DNA of 64,000 bases from Allobosea sp. BK604 (GCF_004341515.1 NZ_SLZF01000014.1:1-64000), one strand, 5' to 3'; shown: positions 42,301 to 50,068, counted from the first letter of the stretch. Translations and numbers: made by a program. Notes: generated from the sequence alone by a model not told the origin.

Positions 42301-42852
42301 CAGCCGGAGTTCGGCCTCGTGGCGGCGGCTATGCAGGCCGGCAATGCCGGCAGCGTCCTCGAGAATGCGCCGGCGCGATTGTGGCTTGGCGGCGATGAGC
42401 TCGCTGATCTGCCCCTGCCGCACCAGGGCCGGAGAGCGCGCGCCGGTCGCGGCATCGGCGAAGAGCAGCTGCACGTCGCGGGCGCGCACCTCCTTGCCGT
42501 TGACGCGATAGGTCGAGCCTTCCTCGCGCTCGATCCGCCGGGTGACCTCGAGGATGTCGGTGTCGTTGAAGGCGGCGGGTGCCTTGCGGTCGGCATTGTC
42601 GAGGGTGAGCGCGACCTCCGCCATGTTGCGGCCGGGCCGCTCGGCCGAACCGGAAAAGATGACGTCGTCCATGCCGGAGGCGCGCATGTTCTTGAACGAG
42701 CTTTCGCCCATCACCCAGCGCAGCGCTTCGACGAGATTGGACTTGCCGCAGCCATTCGGCCCGACGACGCCGGTCAACCCCGGTTCGATCAGGAATTCCG
42801 ACGGCTCGACGAAGGTCTTGAAACCGGTGAGCTTGAGGCGCGTCAGATGCAT
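39397..42852 (-). CDS. smc: Chromosome segregation protein SMC
   Basis: This is a 1151-residue SMC ATPase that with ScpA/ScpB organises the chromosome. The N-terminal Walker A is VGPNGCGKSNLVEALRWVMGE at about residues 30-50. Two long Ala/Glu/Arg-rich coiled coils flank a hinge at about residues 490-640. The C-terminal head has the signature LSGGEQALTATALIF and Walker B ICVLDEVDAPLDDANVERY. The length is normal. It follows dsbA and dciA-type genes, a conserved alphaproteobacterial order, and precedes the F0 operon with its own promoter. The antisense strand also stays open for long stretches because of codon bias. Confidence 0.97.
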   Translation of the reverse strand: MHLTRLKLTGFKTFVEPSEFLIEPGLTGVVGPNGCGKSNLVEALRWVMGESSFKNMRASGMDDVIFSGSAERPGRNMAEVALTLDNADRKAPAAFNDTDILEVTRRIEREEGSTYRVNGKEVRARDVQLLFADAATGARSPALVRQGQISELIAAKPQSRRRILEDAAGIAGLHSRRHEAELRLRGAEDNLTRLEDVLGEIDGQIDALQRQARQAGRYRSLAADIRRAEATLALIAHREAREQEAQAERALEAAVRSVADQTGIQAEAARKQAIAAHELPPLREGEAAAAAALVRLKRGLDELEAENRRAKQRSEELARRLAELQSDLARQNSVVGDAGESLAKLSQEDEGLAREAGMAASSDGDATTALAQAEEALAAAEAAHATVQAQLSELGARRGALERALREAREREARHVAERERLLRDQAALDANNAVAPLEALRTGLTQAETTMRDADASASAARAGLAAARETEARLRTPLAEADRKAQRLETEIRTLQKLLAPAAGDRWPAVLEAIAVAKGFETALGAALGDDLDAASDPAAPSHWLDTGEGGDDPALPEGAEALARHARAPAALKRRLAQIGVVAREDGQRLRGLLKPGQRLVSREGDIWRWDGFTSAAEAPSPAARRLAEKNRLGDLEREAQAAREAAEAARDELDAATQAARSGAQAETMALDAARLARRELDQTRERLAAAERKAGEIAARRATLSEAITRLGQSIVEAGAQVASAEEGLGALAPATELESALLQARVTLGEQRAVASDARARVQTLAREAELRSRRRQAIAADIKAWRERAETSRQTAEETRRRIETAETEQTSLAEAPDTFLVERRRLVAEIEMAEAARKQAADRLAAGETALAESDRQARAALEALSGAREIRASAEVRLEAARQRVSDVARQIEDGLETSLAGLQELTSLKPGDALPDPAEVERRLAGLKAERERLGAVNLRAEDELTDVKSKREGLSGERDDLTEAIRRLRQAIGALNREGRERLLAAFEVVDGHFQRLFGILFGGGIAELKLVDSDDPLEAGLEIFARPPGKKPQVMSLLSGGEQALTATALIFAVFLTNPSPICVLDEVDAPLDDANVERYCDLLVEMSRNTQTRFIIITHNPITMARMDRLFGVTMAERGVSQMVSVDLATAERIREAV

Positions 42853-42865
42853 CGACGCACCTTCT

Positions 42866-42886
42866 CTTCTCCCCTCGGGGGAGAAG
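42866..42886. repeat. Short palindrome CTTCTCCCC/GGGGAGAAG, second copy
   Basis: The 9-bp arms are identical to those at 13673-13692, separated here by three bases. It lies in the 138-base gap upstream of smc. Two copies in separate gaps suggest a small dispersed palindrome. Confidence 0.5.
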
Positions 42887-42990
42887 CTGCCCTCGAAGGT
42901 GACGGATGAGGGACGGCTCCCGTGCCCTCAGCCATCCTTCCCTCGATCGTCAGCGCCGTGCGCTGGGAGAGGGGAACAAGTCGTGCTTGA

Positions 42991-43614
42991 TCAGCCCGCG
43001 ACGAGCGGCTCGAGGATCTTGTCGAATTCCGCGATCGACAGCGCACCTGAACGCTTCTGCCCGTTGATGAAGAAAGTCGGCGTCGAGTCGACGCCAGCCT
43101 TGGCCCCACGATCCTTCACTGCTGTGACGGCGTCATAGATATCCTGCCGTTTCAAGCAGGCTTCAAATGATTCCTGTGTGAAACCGGCCTGTTTCACCAT
43201 GGCCGACAGCGCATCGACCGGTTTCTCGGTGAAAGCCCAGTTGCGCTGCTGTGCGAACAGCAGATCGGTCATCGCGTAATATTTGTCGTTGCCGTTGCAG
43301 CGCGCCAGCATGAAGCCAGCCGTCGCCAGCGGATCGAGCGGGAATTCACGCAGCGTGAAGCGGATCTTGCCGGTGTCGATATACTTCGCTTTCAGCGCCG
43401 GCCAAGTGTCCTTGTGGAAGGCGGCGCAATGGCTGCAGGTCATCGAGGCGTACTCGATCACGGTGACCTTGGCGTTCTCGCTGCCGAGCCAGACATCGCC
43501 GAGCGGACCGGCGACGGTGAGTTCCGAGGACTGCGCCTGGGCGGCCCGCGAGCCCAGCATCGCGGCGGCTGCGATCCCGGCCGCGCCGGTCAGAAGCTGT
43601 CGCCTGTTCGTCAT
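42991..43614 (-). CDS. DsbA-family thiol:disulfide oxidoreductase
   Basis: This is a 207-residue periplasmic protein with a signal peptide (to about residue 28, AAQAQ; a weak RR motif NRRQLLTG at the start hints at Tat export). The thioredoxin-fold domain has active-site CSHC (Cys60-Cys63) in YASMTCSHCAAFH and the cis-proline loop STPTFFINGQ. This is the DsbA-like family often encoded next to smc and DUF721 in alphaproteobacteria (Com1/BdbD-type). It probably introduces or isomerises disulfides. A third cysteine pair (C105, C154) may be structural. Confidence 0.93.
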   Translation of the reverse strand: MTNRRQLLTGAAGIAAAAMLGSRAAQAQSSELTVAGPLGDVWLGSENAKVTVIEYASMTCSHCAAFHKDTWPALKAKYIDTGKIRFTLREFPLDPLATAGFMLARCNGNDKYYAMTDLLFAQQRNWAFTEKPVDALSAMVKQAGFTQESFEACLKRQDIYDAVTAVKDRGAKAGVDSTPTFFINGQKRSGALSIAEFDKILEPLVAG

Positions 43615-43718
43615 CGTGCAAGTTCCTCAAACGGGTCGATATTTGGTGGCCGGACCATAGAGGCCAACAGGATTGTGGCAAGATCGCATCGCGACAAAAC
43701 CATGGCTTCTCACGAAGC

Positions 43719-43777
43719 CGTGTCATCCCGACCGTATCATCTTAGCCGTGTCATCCCGGCCGCGTCATCCCGGCGCC
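43719..43777. repeat. Short direct repeats GTCATCCCG
   Basis: Three copies of GTCATCCCG start at 43722, 43750 and 43764, with a degenerate fourth between the first two. They lie between the DsbA-type and DUF721 genes, the last running into the 3' end of the latter. The purpose is unknown. Confidence 0.5.
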
Positions 43778-44244
43778 GGCTTGCGGGCGACGGCCTGGCC
43801 GAGCCGCTCCAGCGCCGCCCTGAGCTCGGGATCCTCGACATGCGCGACCTGTCGCGCGACGCGGGCGATGACGGCTGGATCCGGCGGCGCGGCGACAGGC
43901 TTTGGCGCGGGCGCCTCGACCGGCCCCTGCTTCAGCACGAGCTTGCCGACGGCACGCCAGCCGAGATGCGTGTTGACCCGCTCCAGCACGAGCGGCGCGA
44001 GCTGCTGCATCTCCAGCGCGAAGGCGCCCTCGACCCGCACCACCATCACCGCCGGCTCGGACATCTCGCCCGGGGCCGGGCGCCGTCGTGGCCAGTCGAT
44101 CTTCAGGGGCCGGGAACGCGACGCCAGCCGCTCGCCGACGATCTCGGGCCAGAGCGCAACGATGGCGCGGCCGGCAAAGCCCTGCGCGGCGAGCGCGGGG
44201 GCGAGGCAGTCATCGATCAGGTCGGCGAGGGGTTTGGCGGACAT
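43765..44244 (-). CDS. DciA/DUF721 family protein
   Basis: This is a 159-residue protein with the DUF721 domain: LADLIDDCLAPALAAQGFAG followed by IVALWPEIVGERLASRSRPLKI, then VMVVRVEGAFALEMQQLAPLVLERVN. The DUF721 group includes DciA, which loads the replicative helicase in bacteria lacking DnaC. The C-terminal 50 residues are Pro/Ala-rich and predicted flexible. It is co-oriented with dsbA and smc. A replication role is inferred from the family. Confidence 0.85.
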   Translation of the reverse strand: MSAKPLADLIDDCLAPALAAQGFAGRAIVALWPEIVGERLASRSRPLKIDWPRRRPAPGEMSEPAVMVVRVEGAFALEMQQLAPLVLERVNTHLGWRAVGKLVLKQGPVEAPAPKPVAAPPDPAVIARVARQVAHVEDPELRAALERLGQAVARKPAPG

Positions 44245-44289
44245 GCGCCATTTTGCGCTGCGAGGCCGGGCCGGGCAAGCTCGGCCGGA

Positions 44290-44850
44290 TCACCGGGTTC
44301 CCCTTTGGGCGCGCCATTCCGCCGCGGTGATCTCCCACATCTCCGCCGGGTGCTCTCCCGAGACGAAACTGTGGATATGGGTTCCGATCATCCGCATGCC
44401 GCTACGCTCGGAGATGCGGCGCGAGGCGATGTTCTCCACCGCCTTCGGCGCGCGCAGCACGTCCCGGCCCAGCACGTCGAACCAGAAATCGGTGACGGCG
44501 GCGGCGGCCTCGCTCATCAGCCCCTGGCCCTGCCAGTCCGGCGCGATCCAGAAGCCGCGGTTATTATTCTCTCGCGCCATCAGGCTGATCACGCCAATCA
44601 ACCTCTCCGGCTCGCTTTTCGGGCGCAGGCTCCAATGCCATTCCTCGCCGCGCGCCATGCCGGGGAGCGCGACATCGCGCAGGAAGCTTTCGGCGCCATC
44701 ATGCGGATAGGGCCAGGGCACATGGCCGGCGAGAAAGCGCACGATCTCCCATTGCGGGAAGGTCGCCTGGATTGCCGGCGCGTCGTCGAGCGTCAGCGGC
44801 CGCAGCATCAGCCTCCTGGTTTCGAGTGTTGTGATGGTGCTCGCAATCAT
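44290..44850 (-). CDS. GNAT acetyltransferase (RimJ/RimL-like)
   Basis: This is a 186-residue acetyltransferase: LETRRLMLRPLTLDDAPAI at the N-terminus, GFWIAPDWQGQGLMSEAAAAV with the acetyl-CoA loop, and VENIASRRISERSGMRMIG. These fit the Acetyltransf_3 (RimJ/RimL) group. Its start overlaps the coq7 stop by four bases (ATGA), so it is translated with coq7. The target is unknown. Confidence 0.9.
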   Translation of the reverse strand: MIASTITTLETRRLMLRPLTLDDAPAIQATFPQWEIVRFLAGHVPWPYPHDGAESFLRDVALPGMARGEEWHWSLRPKSEPERLIGVISLMARENNNRGFWIAPDWQGQGLMSEAAAAVTDFWFDVLGRDVLRAPKAVENIASRRISERSGMRMIGTHIHSFVSGEHPAEMWEITAAEWRAQRGTR

Positions 44851-45479
44851 GCCCGCGCCTCCCGCAACGCACGCGCCATGCGCGAGGAATCGCCCCAGGT
44901 CGACAGCCAGATCAGGATTTCGGTCACGATCGCAATGGCGCGCTGCATCGCTGACTGGAGGGGGCGCTTCGGCTTGCCGTCAAGCTCGGCTTCGGCGTGA
45001 CGGAGATGCGCGAGTTCCTCCTCGCGAATGCCGGCGATGACGGCATGGAGACCGGCGTCCCTGCCTTTCAGGAAATGGAGCTGCTCGTCGAGATGGCGGT
45101 GGACGGTCTCCTCCACCGCTGCCGTGCAGATCCAGATGACCTGCCTCCCCATCAGTGCCGTCGTCACGCCGAGCAGCGAGCCGCCGAGGCTCCAGAGCTG
45201 CATGATCCGACAGGGGCGCGAGTCACGTGCCGGCATGGCGGCGTGAAACTTGCCGCAATGGTCGATCTCGTCCTGCAGCATCTGCCGGAGAGCGGGCACC
45301 ATGTCCGGCCAGAGCCGGCGGGCGATTGCGATCTGGGCCGAGTAGATGCGGATCGCGCCATATTCGCCGGCGTGGTTCACCCGCACGATCCGCTTGATCG
45401 TCAGCGCGTCGCGTGGACTGGGCCGTTCCGGCGCGGTACCGGCAATCCACTCCTGCGCCGCCATCTCCAGTCCCGCCAT
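44847..45479 (-). CDS. coq7: Coq7-type demethoxyubiquinone hydroxylase
   Basis: This is a 210-residue diiron monooxygenase that hydroxylates demethoxyubiquinone (C6 position) in ubiquinone synthesis at the inner membrane. Iron ligands are visible in two ferritin-like halves: VNHAGEYGAI (Glu) and DEIDHCGKFH (Glu, His), then AVEETVHRHL (Glu) and REEELAHLRHAE (Glu, His). The ATG at 45479 is taken because it gives the family length; an ATG at 45464 is an alternative. The frame is open much further upstream through the antisense of mutY, which is not coding. It is divergent from mutY by about 57 bases. Confidence 0.92.
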   Translation of the reverse strand: MAGLEMAAQEWIAGTAPERPSPRDALTIKRIVRVNHAGEYGAIRIYSAQIAIARRLWPDMVPALRQMLQDEIDHCGKFHAAMPARDSRPCRIMQLWSLGGSLLGVTTALMGRQVIWICTAAVEETVHRHLDEQLHFLKGRDAGLHAVIAGIREEELAHLRHAEAELDGKPKRPLQSAMQRAIAIVTEILIWLSTWGDSSRMARALREARA

Positions 45480-45536
45480 GCCCGGGCCGTCACGCAGGGT
45501 GCTTGCGGCCGGGCACGGGCACGCTAAACCGGGCGG

Positions 45537-46625
45537 ATGAGCCTCGCAACGCAACCGCAGCCGGCCAGGGCGGCCGATCTCCTGGCCTGGTACGACCGCC
45601 ATCGCCGCGTCCTGCCCTGGCGCGCGCTGCCGGGCGAGCAGCCCGACCCCTATCGCGTCTGGGTCTCGGAGATCATGCTGCAGCAGACCACGATCGCGGC
45701 GGTAAAGCCGTTCTTCGAGCGCTTCATGCAGCGCTTTCCGACCGTCGAGGCGCTCGCCGCCGCGCCGTCCGACGATGTCATGCAGGCTTGGGCCGGTCTC
45801 GGCTACTATTCGCGGGCGCGCAATCTCCATGCCTGCGCCAAGGCGGTGGCGGAGCACCATCGCGGCCGCTTCCCCGATACCGAAGACGGCCTGCGCGAGC
45901 TGCCCGGCATCGGCGCCTACACGGCCGGGGCCGTCGCCGCGATCGCCTTCGACCGGCCCGCCGTCGCTGTCGACGGCAATGTCGAGCGGGTGATGACACG
46001 TCTCTTTGCCATCGACGAGCCGCTGCCCGGATCCAAGCCGCTGATTCGCGAAAGGGTGCTGGCGCTGCTGCCGCCGGCCCGGCCGGGCGATTTCGCCCAG
46101 GCGCTGATGGATCTGGGCGCGACGATCTGCACGCCGCGCTCTCCCGCCTGCGGCCTTTGCCCCTGGCGCGACCCTTGCGAGGCCAGGGCTGCGGGCACGC
46201 AGGAGACCTATCCGCACAAGACGCCGAAGAAAGCGGGCAAGACCCGCTATGGCGCGGCCTTCGTGCTGATGCGCGAGGATGGTGCGGTTCTCGTGCGAAC
46301 CCGGCCGGCCAGGGGCCTGCTCGGCGGCATGGTCGAGGTACCTACCAGTGAGTGGAGCGCCGGCTACAAGGCCGAGGATGCCCTGCGCGACGCGCCGGTC
46401 ACCGCGCAATGGCGCCGGCTGCTGGTGCCGTTGCGCCATGTCTTCACGCATTTCCCACTGGAGCTCGCGGTCCTCGTGGCGCGGACGCCGCTGGATACGC
46501 TTGCCCCGGACGGCATGCGCTTCACGCCCTTCGCGCGGCTGCGCGAGGAGGCTTTTCCGAATGTCTTCCTGAAGGCGCTCGAGGCGGGGCTGGAGGCGCT
46601 CAGGTCGTCGCCATCTGCGCCCTGA
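45537..46625 (+). CDS. mutY: A/G-specific adenine DNA glycosylase MutY
   Basis: This is a 362-residue base-excision enzyme that removes adenine paired with 8-oxoguanine. Features in order: PWRALPGEQPDPYRVWVSEI and MLQQTTI near residue 45, the helix-hairpin-helix LPGIGAYTAGAVAAIAF with the catalytic aspartate in VDGNVERV, the iron-sulfur loop C-x6-C-x2-C-x5-C (CTPRSPACGLCPWRDPC), and a C-terminal NUDIX-like domain for 8-oxoG recognition. It overlaps the convergent ccrM gene tail-to-tail by 26 bases. The neighbours ccrM and rnhB are a conserved set. Confidence 0.97.
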   Translation: MSLATQPQPARAADLLAWYDRHRRVLPWRALPGEQPDPYRVWVSEIMLQQTTIAAVKPFFERFMQRFPTVEALAAAPSDDVMQAWAGLGYYSRARNLHACAKAVAEHHRGRFPDTEDGLRELPGIGAYTAGAVAAIAFDRPAVAVDGNVERVMTRLFAIDEPLPGSKPLIRERVLALLPPARPGDFAQALMDLGATICTPRSPACGLCPWRDPCEARAAGTQETYPHKTPKKAGKTRYGAAFVLMREDGAVLVRTRPARGLLGGMVEVPTSEWSAGYKAEDALRDAPVTAQWRRLLVPLRHVFTHFPLELAVLVARTPLDTLAPDGMRFTPFARLREEAFPNVFLKALEAGLEALRSSPSAP

Positions 46626-47700
46626 TCTCGCCGCGCAGGGTGTCGAGCAGGGTGAGGCCGCCCTTGCGCTCGACGTGCCAGAAGGTCCAGCCATTGCAGG
46701 CCGGCAGGCCCTGCGCCAGCGCGCCGACCTTGTGGATCGAGCCCACCGCGGGGCCGAGCGCCAGAGTGCCGTCGGCCCGGATCGTCGCCTTGTGGCGGCG
46801 CCTGTCGTCGACCACGATCTCGCCCGCCTTGACCAGCCCGGCCTCGACCAGGCTCAGGAAGGGCACGCGCGGCTCGCTGCGCTTCGACGGCGCGGCTGCA
46901 AAGGCTTCCGGCGGCAGCGGCTTGATCGCGGCGATGCGCTTTCGTGCCGCCTCGGCATAGGGCGTCTCGCGCTCGATGCCGATGAAATGGCGGCCGAGCG
47001 CCTTGGCGACGGCGCCGGTCGTGCCCGTGCCGAAGAACGGGTCGAGGATCACGTCGCCGGGATTGCTGGCCGAGAGCATGACGCGGGCGAGCAGGGCCTC
47101 GGGCTTCTGGGTCGGATGGACCTTGGCTCCGTCCGAATCCTTCAGCCGCTCCTCGCCGGTGCAAAGCGGCAGGTACCAGTCCGAGCGCATCTGCAGGTCG
47201 TCATTGCCGCCCTTCAGCGCCTCGTAATGAAAGGTGTATTTCGAGCTTTCGCCGCGCGCCGCCCAGATCAGCGTCTCATGCGCATTGGTGAAGCGCCGCC
47301 CGCGGAAATTCGGCATGGGATTGGCCTTGCGCCAGACGATGTCGTTCAGCACCCAGAAGCCCAGGTCCTGCAAGGTCGCGCCGACCCGGAAGATGTTGTG
47401 ATAGGAGCCGATCACCCAGAGCGTGCCGTCGGGCTTCAGCACGCGCCGGCAGGCGAGCAGCCAGGCGCGGGTGAAGGCGTCATATTCGGCGAAGGAGGCG
47501 AACTGGTCCCAATGATCGTCGACCGCGTCGACGAGGCTGTCGTCGGGCCGCCGCAGATCGCCGCCGAGTTGGAGGTTATAGGGCGGGTCGGCGAAGACGA
47601 CGTCGACGCTCGCGGCCGGGAGCCGCTCGATGGCGGCGACACAGTCGCCGACGAGGACCTGGTCCAGCGGAAGTTCGGAGGGAAGGTTTGGAACCTTCAT
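46600..47700 (-). CDS. ccrM: Cell-cycle DNA adenine methyltransferase CcrM (GANTC-specific)
   Basis: This is a 366-residue orphan beta-class N6-adenine methyltransferase that methylates GANTC once per cell cycle in alphaproteobacteria. DPPYNLQLGGD is the catalytic DPPY motif, near residue 41, and LDPFFGTGTTGAVAKALGR is the SAM-binding FxGxG motif, in the beta-class order. The C-terminal region (RADGTLALGPAVGSIHKVG and GWTFWHVERKGGL) is the CcrM-specific domain needed for strand separation. The ATG at 47700 (MKVPNLPSELP) is the most probable start; an in-frame ATG at about 47784 would add 28 residues. A GANTC site lies just upstream. No restriction partner is present. Confidence 0.95.
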   Translation of the reverse strand: MKVPNLPSELPLDQVLVGDCVAAIERLPAASVDVVFADPPYNLQLGGDLRRPDDSLVDAVDDHWDQFASFAEYDAFTRAWLLACRRVLKPDGTLWVIGSYHNIFRVGATLQDLGFWVLNDIVWRKANPMPNFRGRRFTNAHETLIWAARGESSKYTFHYEALKGGNDDLQMRSDWYLPLCTGEERLKDSDGAKVHPTQKPEALLARVMLSASNPGDVILDPFFGTGTTGAVAKALGRHFIGIERETPYAEAARKRIAAIKPLPPEAFAAAPSKRSEPRVPFLSLVEAGLVKAGEIVVDDRRRHKATIRADGTLALGPAVGSIHKVGALAQGLPACNGWTFWHVERKGGLTLLDTLRGEIRAQMATT

Positions 47701-47704
47701 CCGG

Positions 47705-47709
47705 GATTC
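47705..47709. promoter_or_regulatory. GANTC site next to the ccrM start
   Basis: GATTC lies five bases upstream of the ccrM ATG. In Caulobacter, GANTC sites in the ccrM leader link its transcription to methylation state. Here one site is seen; a chance occurrence is quite possible. Confidence 0.35.
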
Positions 47710-47914
47710 CAGCGCTGGCCGTCCGGTACGCGAGACTTGGATCCGGACGGCGGCGCTGGCGGTCCCGGTACGCGAGATACCCATGACGCCAAGACCGTTA
47801 CGCAACTTCAACGGTCGTGATCTTGGCTGGGTCAGGGTAAAAGCCGGGTTTCCCCGTTGAAAAAAATGCGTCCCGTTTTGGGGCTGCAATTTTTGCCTAG
47901 CCCTTTGACAGAAC

Positions 47915-47928
47915 TTACGAATTCGTAA
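47915..47928. promoter_or_regulatory. 14-bp palindrome upstream of ccrM
   Basis: TTACGAATTCGTAA is a perfect AT-rich palindrome about 220 bases upstream of ccrM and just after the rnhB coding end, in a conspicuously AT-richer patch. GGTTAA (minus-strand TTAACC, a CtrA-like half site) lies ten bases further on. It may be part of the ccrM promoter region. Confidence 0.4.
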
Positions 47929-47973
47929 CGGAGGTTAACGGGCGTACACCTCTGGGGCAGCCCTGTCGGCCGC

Positions 47974-48591
47974 TCAGGCCGAGCGCGTCCAGTAGCCCTT
48001 GACGGGCGCAAAGGAATAGCGGTGCTCGGGGCAGGGCCCATGGATCTGCAGGGCGGTGCGATGCCGCTCGGTCGCGTAGCCGACATGGGCCTCGAAACCA
48101 TAGGCAGGGTATCGTGTCGCAAGCCGCAGCATCATCCGGTCGCGCGTCACCTTGGCGACGATCGAGGCGGCGGCGATCGAGGCGATGGCGCCGTCGCCCT
48201 GGATGATCGCGTCGCAGGCGCAATGAAGCTGCGGCGGGTCGTTGCCGTCGACCAGCACATGCGCCGGCACGATCGGCAGCGCCGCGACGGCGCGCTTCAT
48301 CGCCAGCAAGGTCGCCTGCCTGATATTGATTCTGTCGATCTCCTGCGCCGTGGCGCTGGCGATCCCGATCGCGAGCGCGCTCGCCGAAATCCGCTCGAAC
48401 AGGTCTTCGCGCTGCGCGAGGCTGAGCAGCTTCGAATCGGTCAGCCCATCAGGCACCGCGTCGGGGTCGAGGATCACGGCCGCCGCCACGACCGGCCCGG
48501 CGAGCGGCCCGCGGCCGACCTCGTCTACTCCGGCGAGCGGCCAGAGCCCATTGGCGATCGCATGTGTCTCGCGGCTGAAATCGGCGAACAT
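47974..48591 (-). CDS. rnhB: Ribonuclease HII
   Basis: This is a 205-residue enzyme that removes RNA from RNA-DNA hybrids and misinserted ribonucleotides. The catalytic DEG/RG-E pattern is in GVDEVGRGPLAGPVVAAAVIL, with further acidic residues in HVLVDGNDPPQLHC and ASIVAKVTRDRMM, and the C-terminal NPGYATxxH-like segment reads HVGYATERHRTAL. The length is standard. It lies upstream of ccrM on the same strand. Confidence 0.97.
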   Translation of the reverse strand: MFADFSRETHAIANGLWPLAGVDEVGRGPLAGPVVAAAVILDPDAVPDGLTDSKLLSLAQREDLFERISASALAIGIASATAQEIDRINIRQATLLAMKRAVAALPIVPAHVLVDGNDPPQLHCACDAIIQGDGAIASIAAASIVAKVTRDRMMLRLATRYPAYGFEAHVGYATERHRTALQIHGPCPEHRYSFAPVKGYWTRSA

Positions 48592-48680
48592 GCGAAGCGA
48601 TATGCCAGATCAGGGCGGCCCGGTCGCGAAGAAAGCGCTGGACTGTCCACAGGCTTCGCCAGCACCGCATTCGGCCTTTC

Positions 48681-48771
48681 CGTCATTGCGAGAAGGCGCA
48701 GCCGACGAAGCAATTCAGGGGGACGTGGAGCACTGCCGCTCCTGGACTGCTTCGCTCCGCTCGCAATGACG
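48681..48771. repeat. Palindromic intergenic element (CGTCATTGCGAG family)
   Basis: This 91-base element has 12-bp perfect terminal inverted repeats (CGTCATTGCGAG at 48681-48692 and CTCGCAATGACG at 48760-48771) and an inner imperfect stem (GAAGCAATTCAGG with CCTGGACTGCTTC). It would fold into one long hairpin. It lies between rnhB and the radical SAM gene. This type of GTCATTGCGAG element is scattered in many alphaproteobacterial genomes. Confidence 0.85.
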
Positions 48772-48808
48772 GGATAGCCCCGGAATGAGGCTGCCGCGAT
48801 GAATTCCC

Positions 48809-49999
48809 TCAGAACAGGCTGAGCTGTGCCTTTTCCTTCTCCGGCTTCACGAACAGGTCGTTACGCAGTCTCAGCCGCGTGCCGTTGAAGCCGAGCCGCT
48901 CGGCTGCCATTTCGAAGCGCCGGCCGATCATCCAGGCATAGGGACCCGAACCGACCTGCCGCTGTCCCCAGCTCGAATCATAGTCCTTGCCGCCGCGGGT
49001 CGAGCGGATCAGCGAGACGACATGGCGCAGCTTGTCGGGATGGTGGTTCAGCAGCCAGTCCTGCACCAGGTCCTTCACCTCGAGCGGCAGGCGCAGCAGC
49101 ACATAGCCGGCCTCGCGCGCTCCGGCATCCTTGGCGGCGTCGAGAATGCGCTCGATCTCCTGCTCGTTGATCGCCGGGATGATCGGCGCGACCAGCACGG
49201 TGACCGGGATGCCGGCCTCCGAGAGCTTGCGGATCGTCTCCAGCCTCTTGCCCGGCGCCGCGGCGCGCGGCTCCATGCCGCGCGCCAGCTTGGGGTCGAG
49301 CGTCGTCAGCGAGATCGCGACCTTGGCCAGTCCCTGCGCCGCCATCGGGGCGAGGATGTCGATATCGCGCTGGACCAGCGCCGATTTGGTGACGATGCCG
49401 ACCGGGTGCTTGAACTTCGCCAGCACCTCCAGGATCGAGCGCATGATCCTGAGCTTGCGCTCGATCGGCTGATAGGCGTCGGTATTGGTGCCGATCGCGA
49501 TGGTGCGCGGCGTGTACGAGGCCGCCGACAATTCCTTCTCCAGCAGCAGCGCCGCGTCGGGCTTGGCCGTCAGCTTGCTCTCGAAGTCGAGCCCCGGCGA
49601 AAGGCCGAGATAGGCATGGCTCGGCCGGGCGAAACAGTAGACACAGCCATGCTCGCAGCCGCGATAGGGATTGATCGAGCGGTCGAACGAGATATCGGGC
49701 GAGTCGTTCCGCGTAATGATGGTGCGCGGCTTCTCGATCGCGATCTCGGTCTTGAAGGCCGGCAGCTCGCCGAGCGAGCCCCAGCCATCATCCTCTTCGA
49801 TACGCTGCTCCGCTTCAAAGCGCCCGCCGGGATTGATCGTCGCGCCGCGGCCGCGCCGCCGTTCCGGGTCGATCTGGCTGCCGATATGGGCATGCGGCTC
49901 CAGCGGCGTGACCCGCGCGGAAACCGAGAGCGGCTCGCTCTCGCGCCGCTTCAGCGGCTGGGCGGCGATCGGCCGCGATGAGGGTCTGGCTTGCAGCAT
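48809..49999 (-). CDS. PA0069/COG1533-type radical SAM protein (SplB-like)
   Basis: This is a 396-residue radical SAM protein of the PA0069/Rv2578c group in COG1533 (SplB, 'DNA repair photolyase'-like). The iron-sulfur site is C-x3-C-x2-C in YRGCEHGCVYCFARPSHAYLG, about residue 120, followed by TKPDAALLLEKEL and IAIGTNTDAYQPIER, hallmarks of the family. The N-terminal 100 residues are basic and possibly nucleic-acid binding. The ATG at 49999 is the likely start. A GTTC-N7-GTTC SOS box lies 55 bases upstream, pointing to DNA-damage control. The reaction is not established for this subgroup; relation to spore photoproduct lyase is at family level. Confidence 0.9.
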   Translation of the reverse strand: MLQARPSSRPIAAQPLKRRESEPLSVSARVTPLEPHAHIGSQIDPERRRGRGATINPGGRFEAEQRIEEDDGWGSLGELPAFKTEIAIEKPRTIITRNDSPDISFDRSINPYRGCEHGCVYCFARPSHAYLGLSPGLDFESKLTAKPDAALLLEKELSAASYTPRTIAIGTNTDAYQPIERKLRIMRSILEVLAKFKHPVGIVTKSALVQRDIDILAPMAAQGLAKVAISLTTLDPKLARGMEPRAAAPGKRLETIRKLSEAGIPVTVLVAPIIPAINEQEIERILDAAKDAGAREAGYVLLRLPLEVKDLVQDWLLNHHPDKLRHVVSLIRSTRGGKDYDSSWGQRQVGSGPYAWMIGRRFEMAAERLGFNGTRLRLRNDLFVKPEKEKAQLSLF

Positions 50000-50053
50000 G
50001 GCGCTGAACCGGTCCTGACAACTGGAATCGATGAATTTCCTGCCTCTGAATGT

Positions 50054-50068
50054 GAACATAGCAGGAAC
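50054..50068 (-). promoter_or_regulatory. LexA/SOS box upstream of the radical SAM gene
   Basis: On the minus strand the sequence is GTTCCTGCTATGTTC, an exact GTTC-N7-GTTC, the alphaproteobacterial LexA site. It lies 55 bases before the radical SAM start and about 55 bases before the divergent glycosyltransferase-like start, so either or both genes may be DNA-damage induced. Confidence 0.78.

Noticed and set aside
43719..43777. GTCATCCCG repeats as a CRISPR-like or regulatory array
   Set aside because: Units are only nine bases, unevenly spaced and run into a coding end; there are no spacers of constant length.
47925..47938. TTAA-N6-TTAC as a full CtrA box upstream of ccrM
   Set aside because: Full CtrA sites are TTAA-N7-TTAA; spacing and the second half do not fit. 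Only a half site is mentioned.
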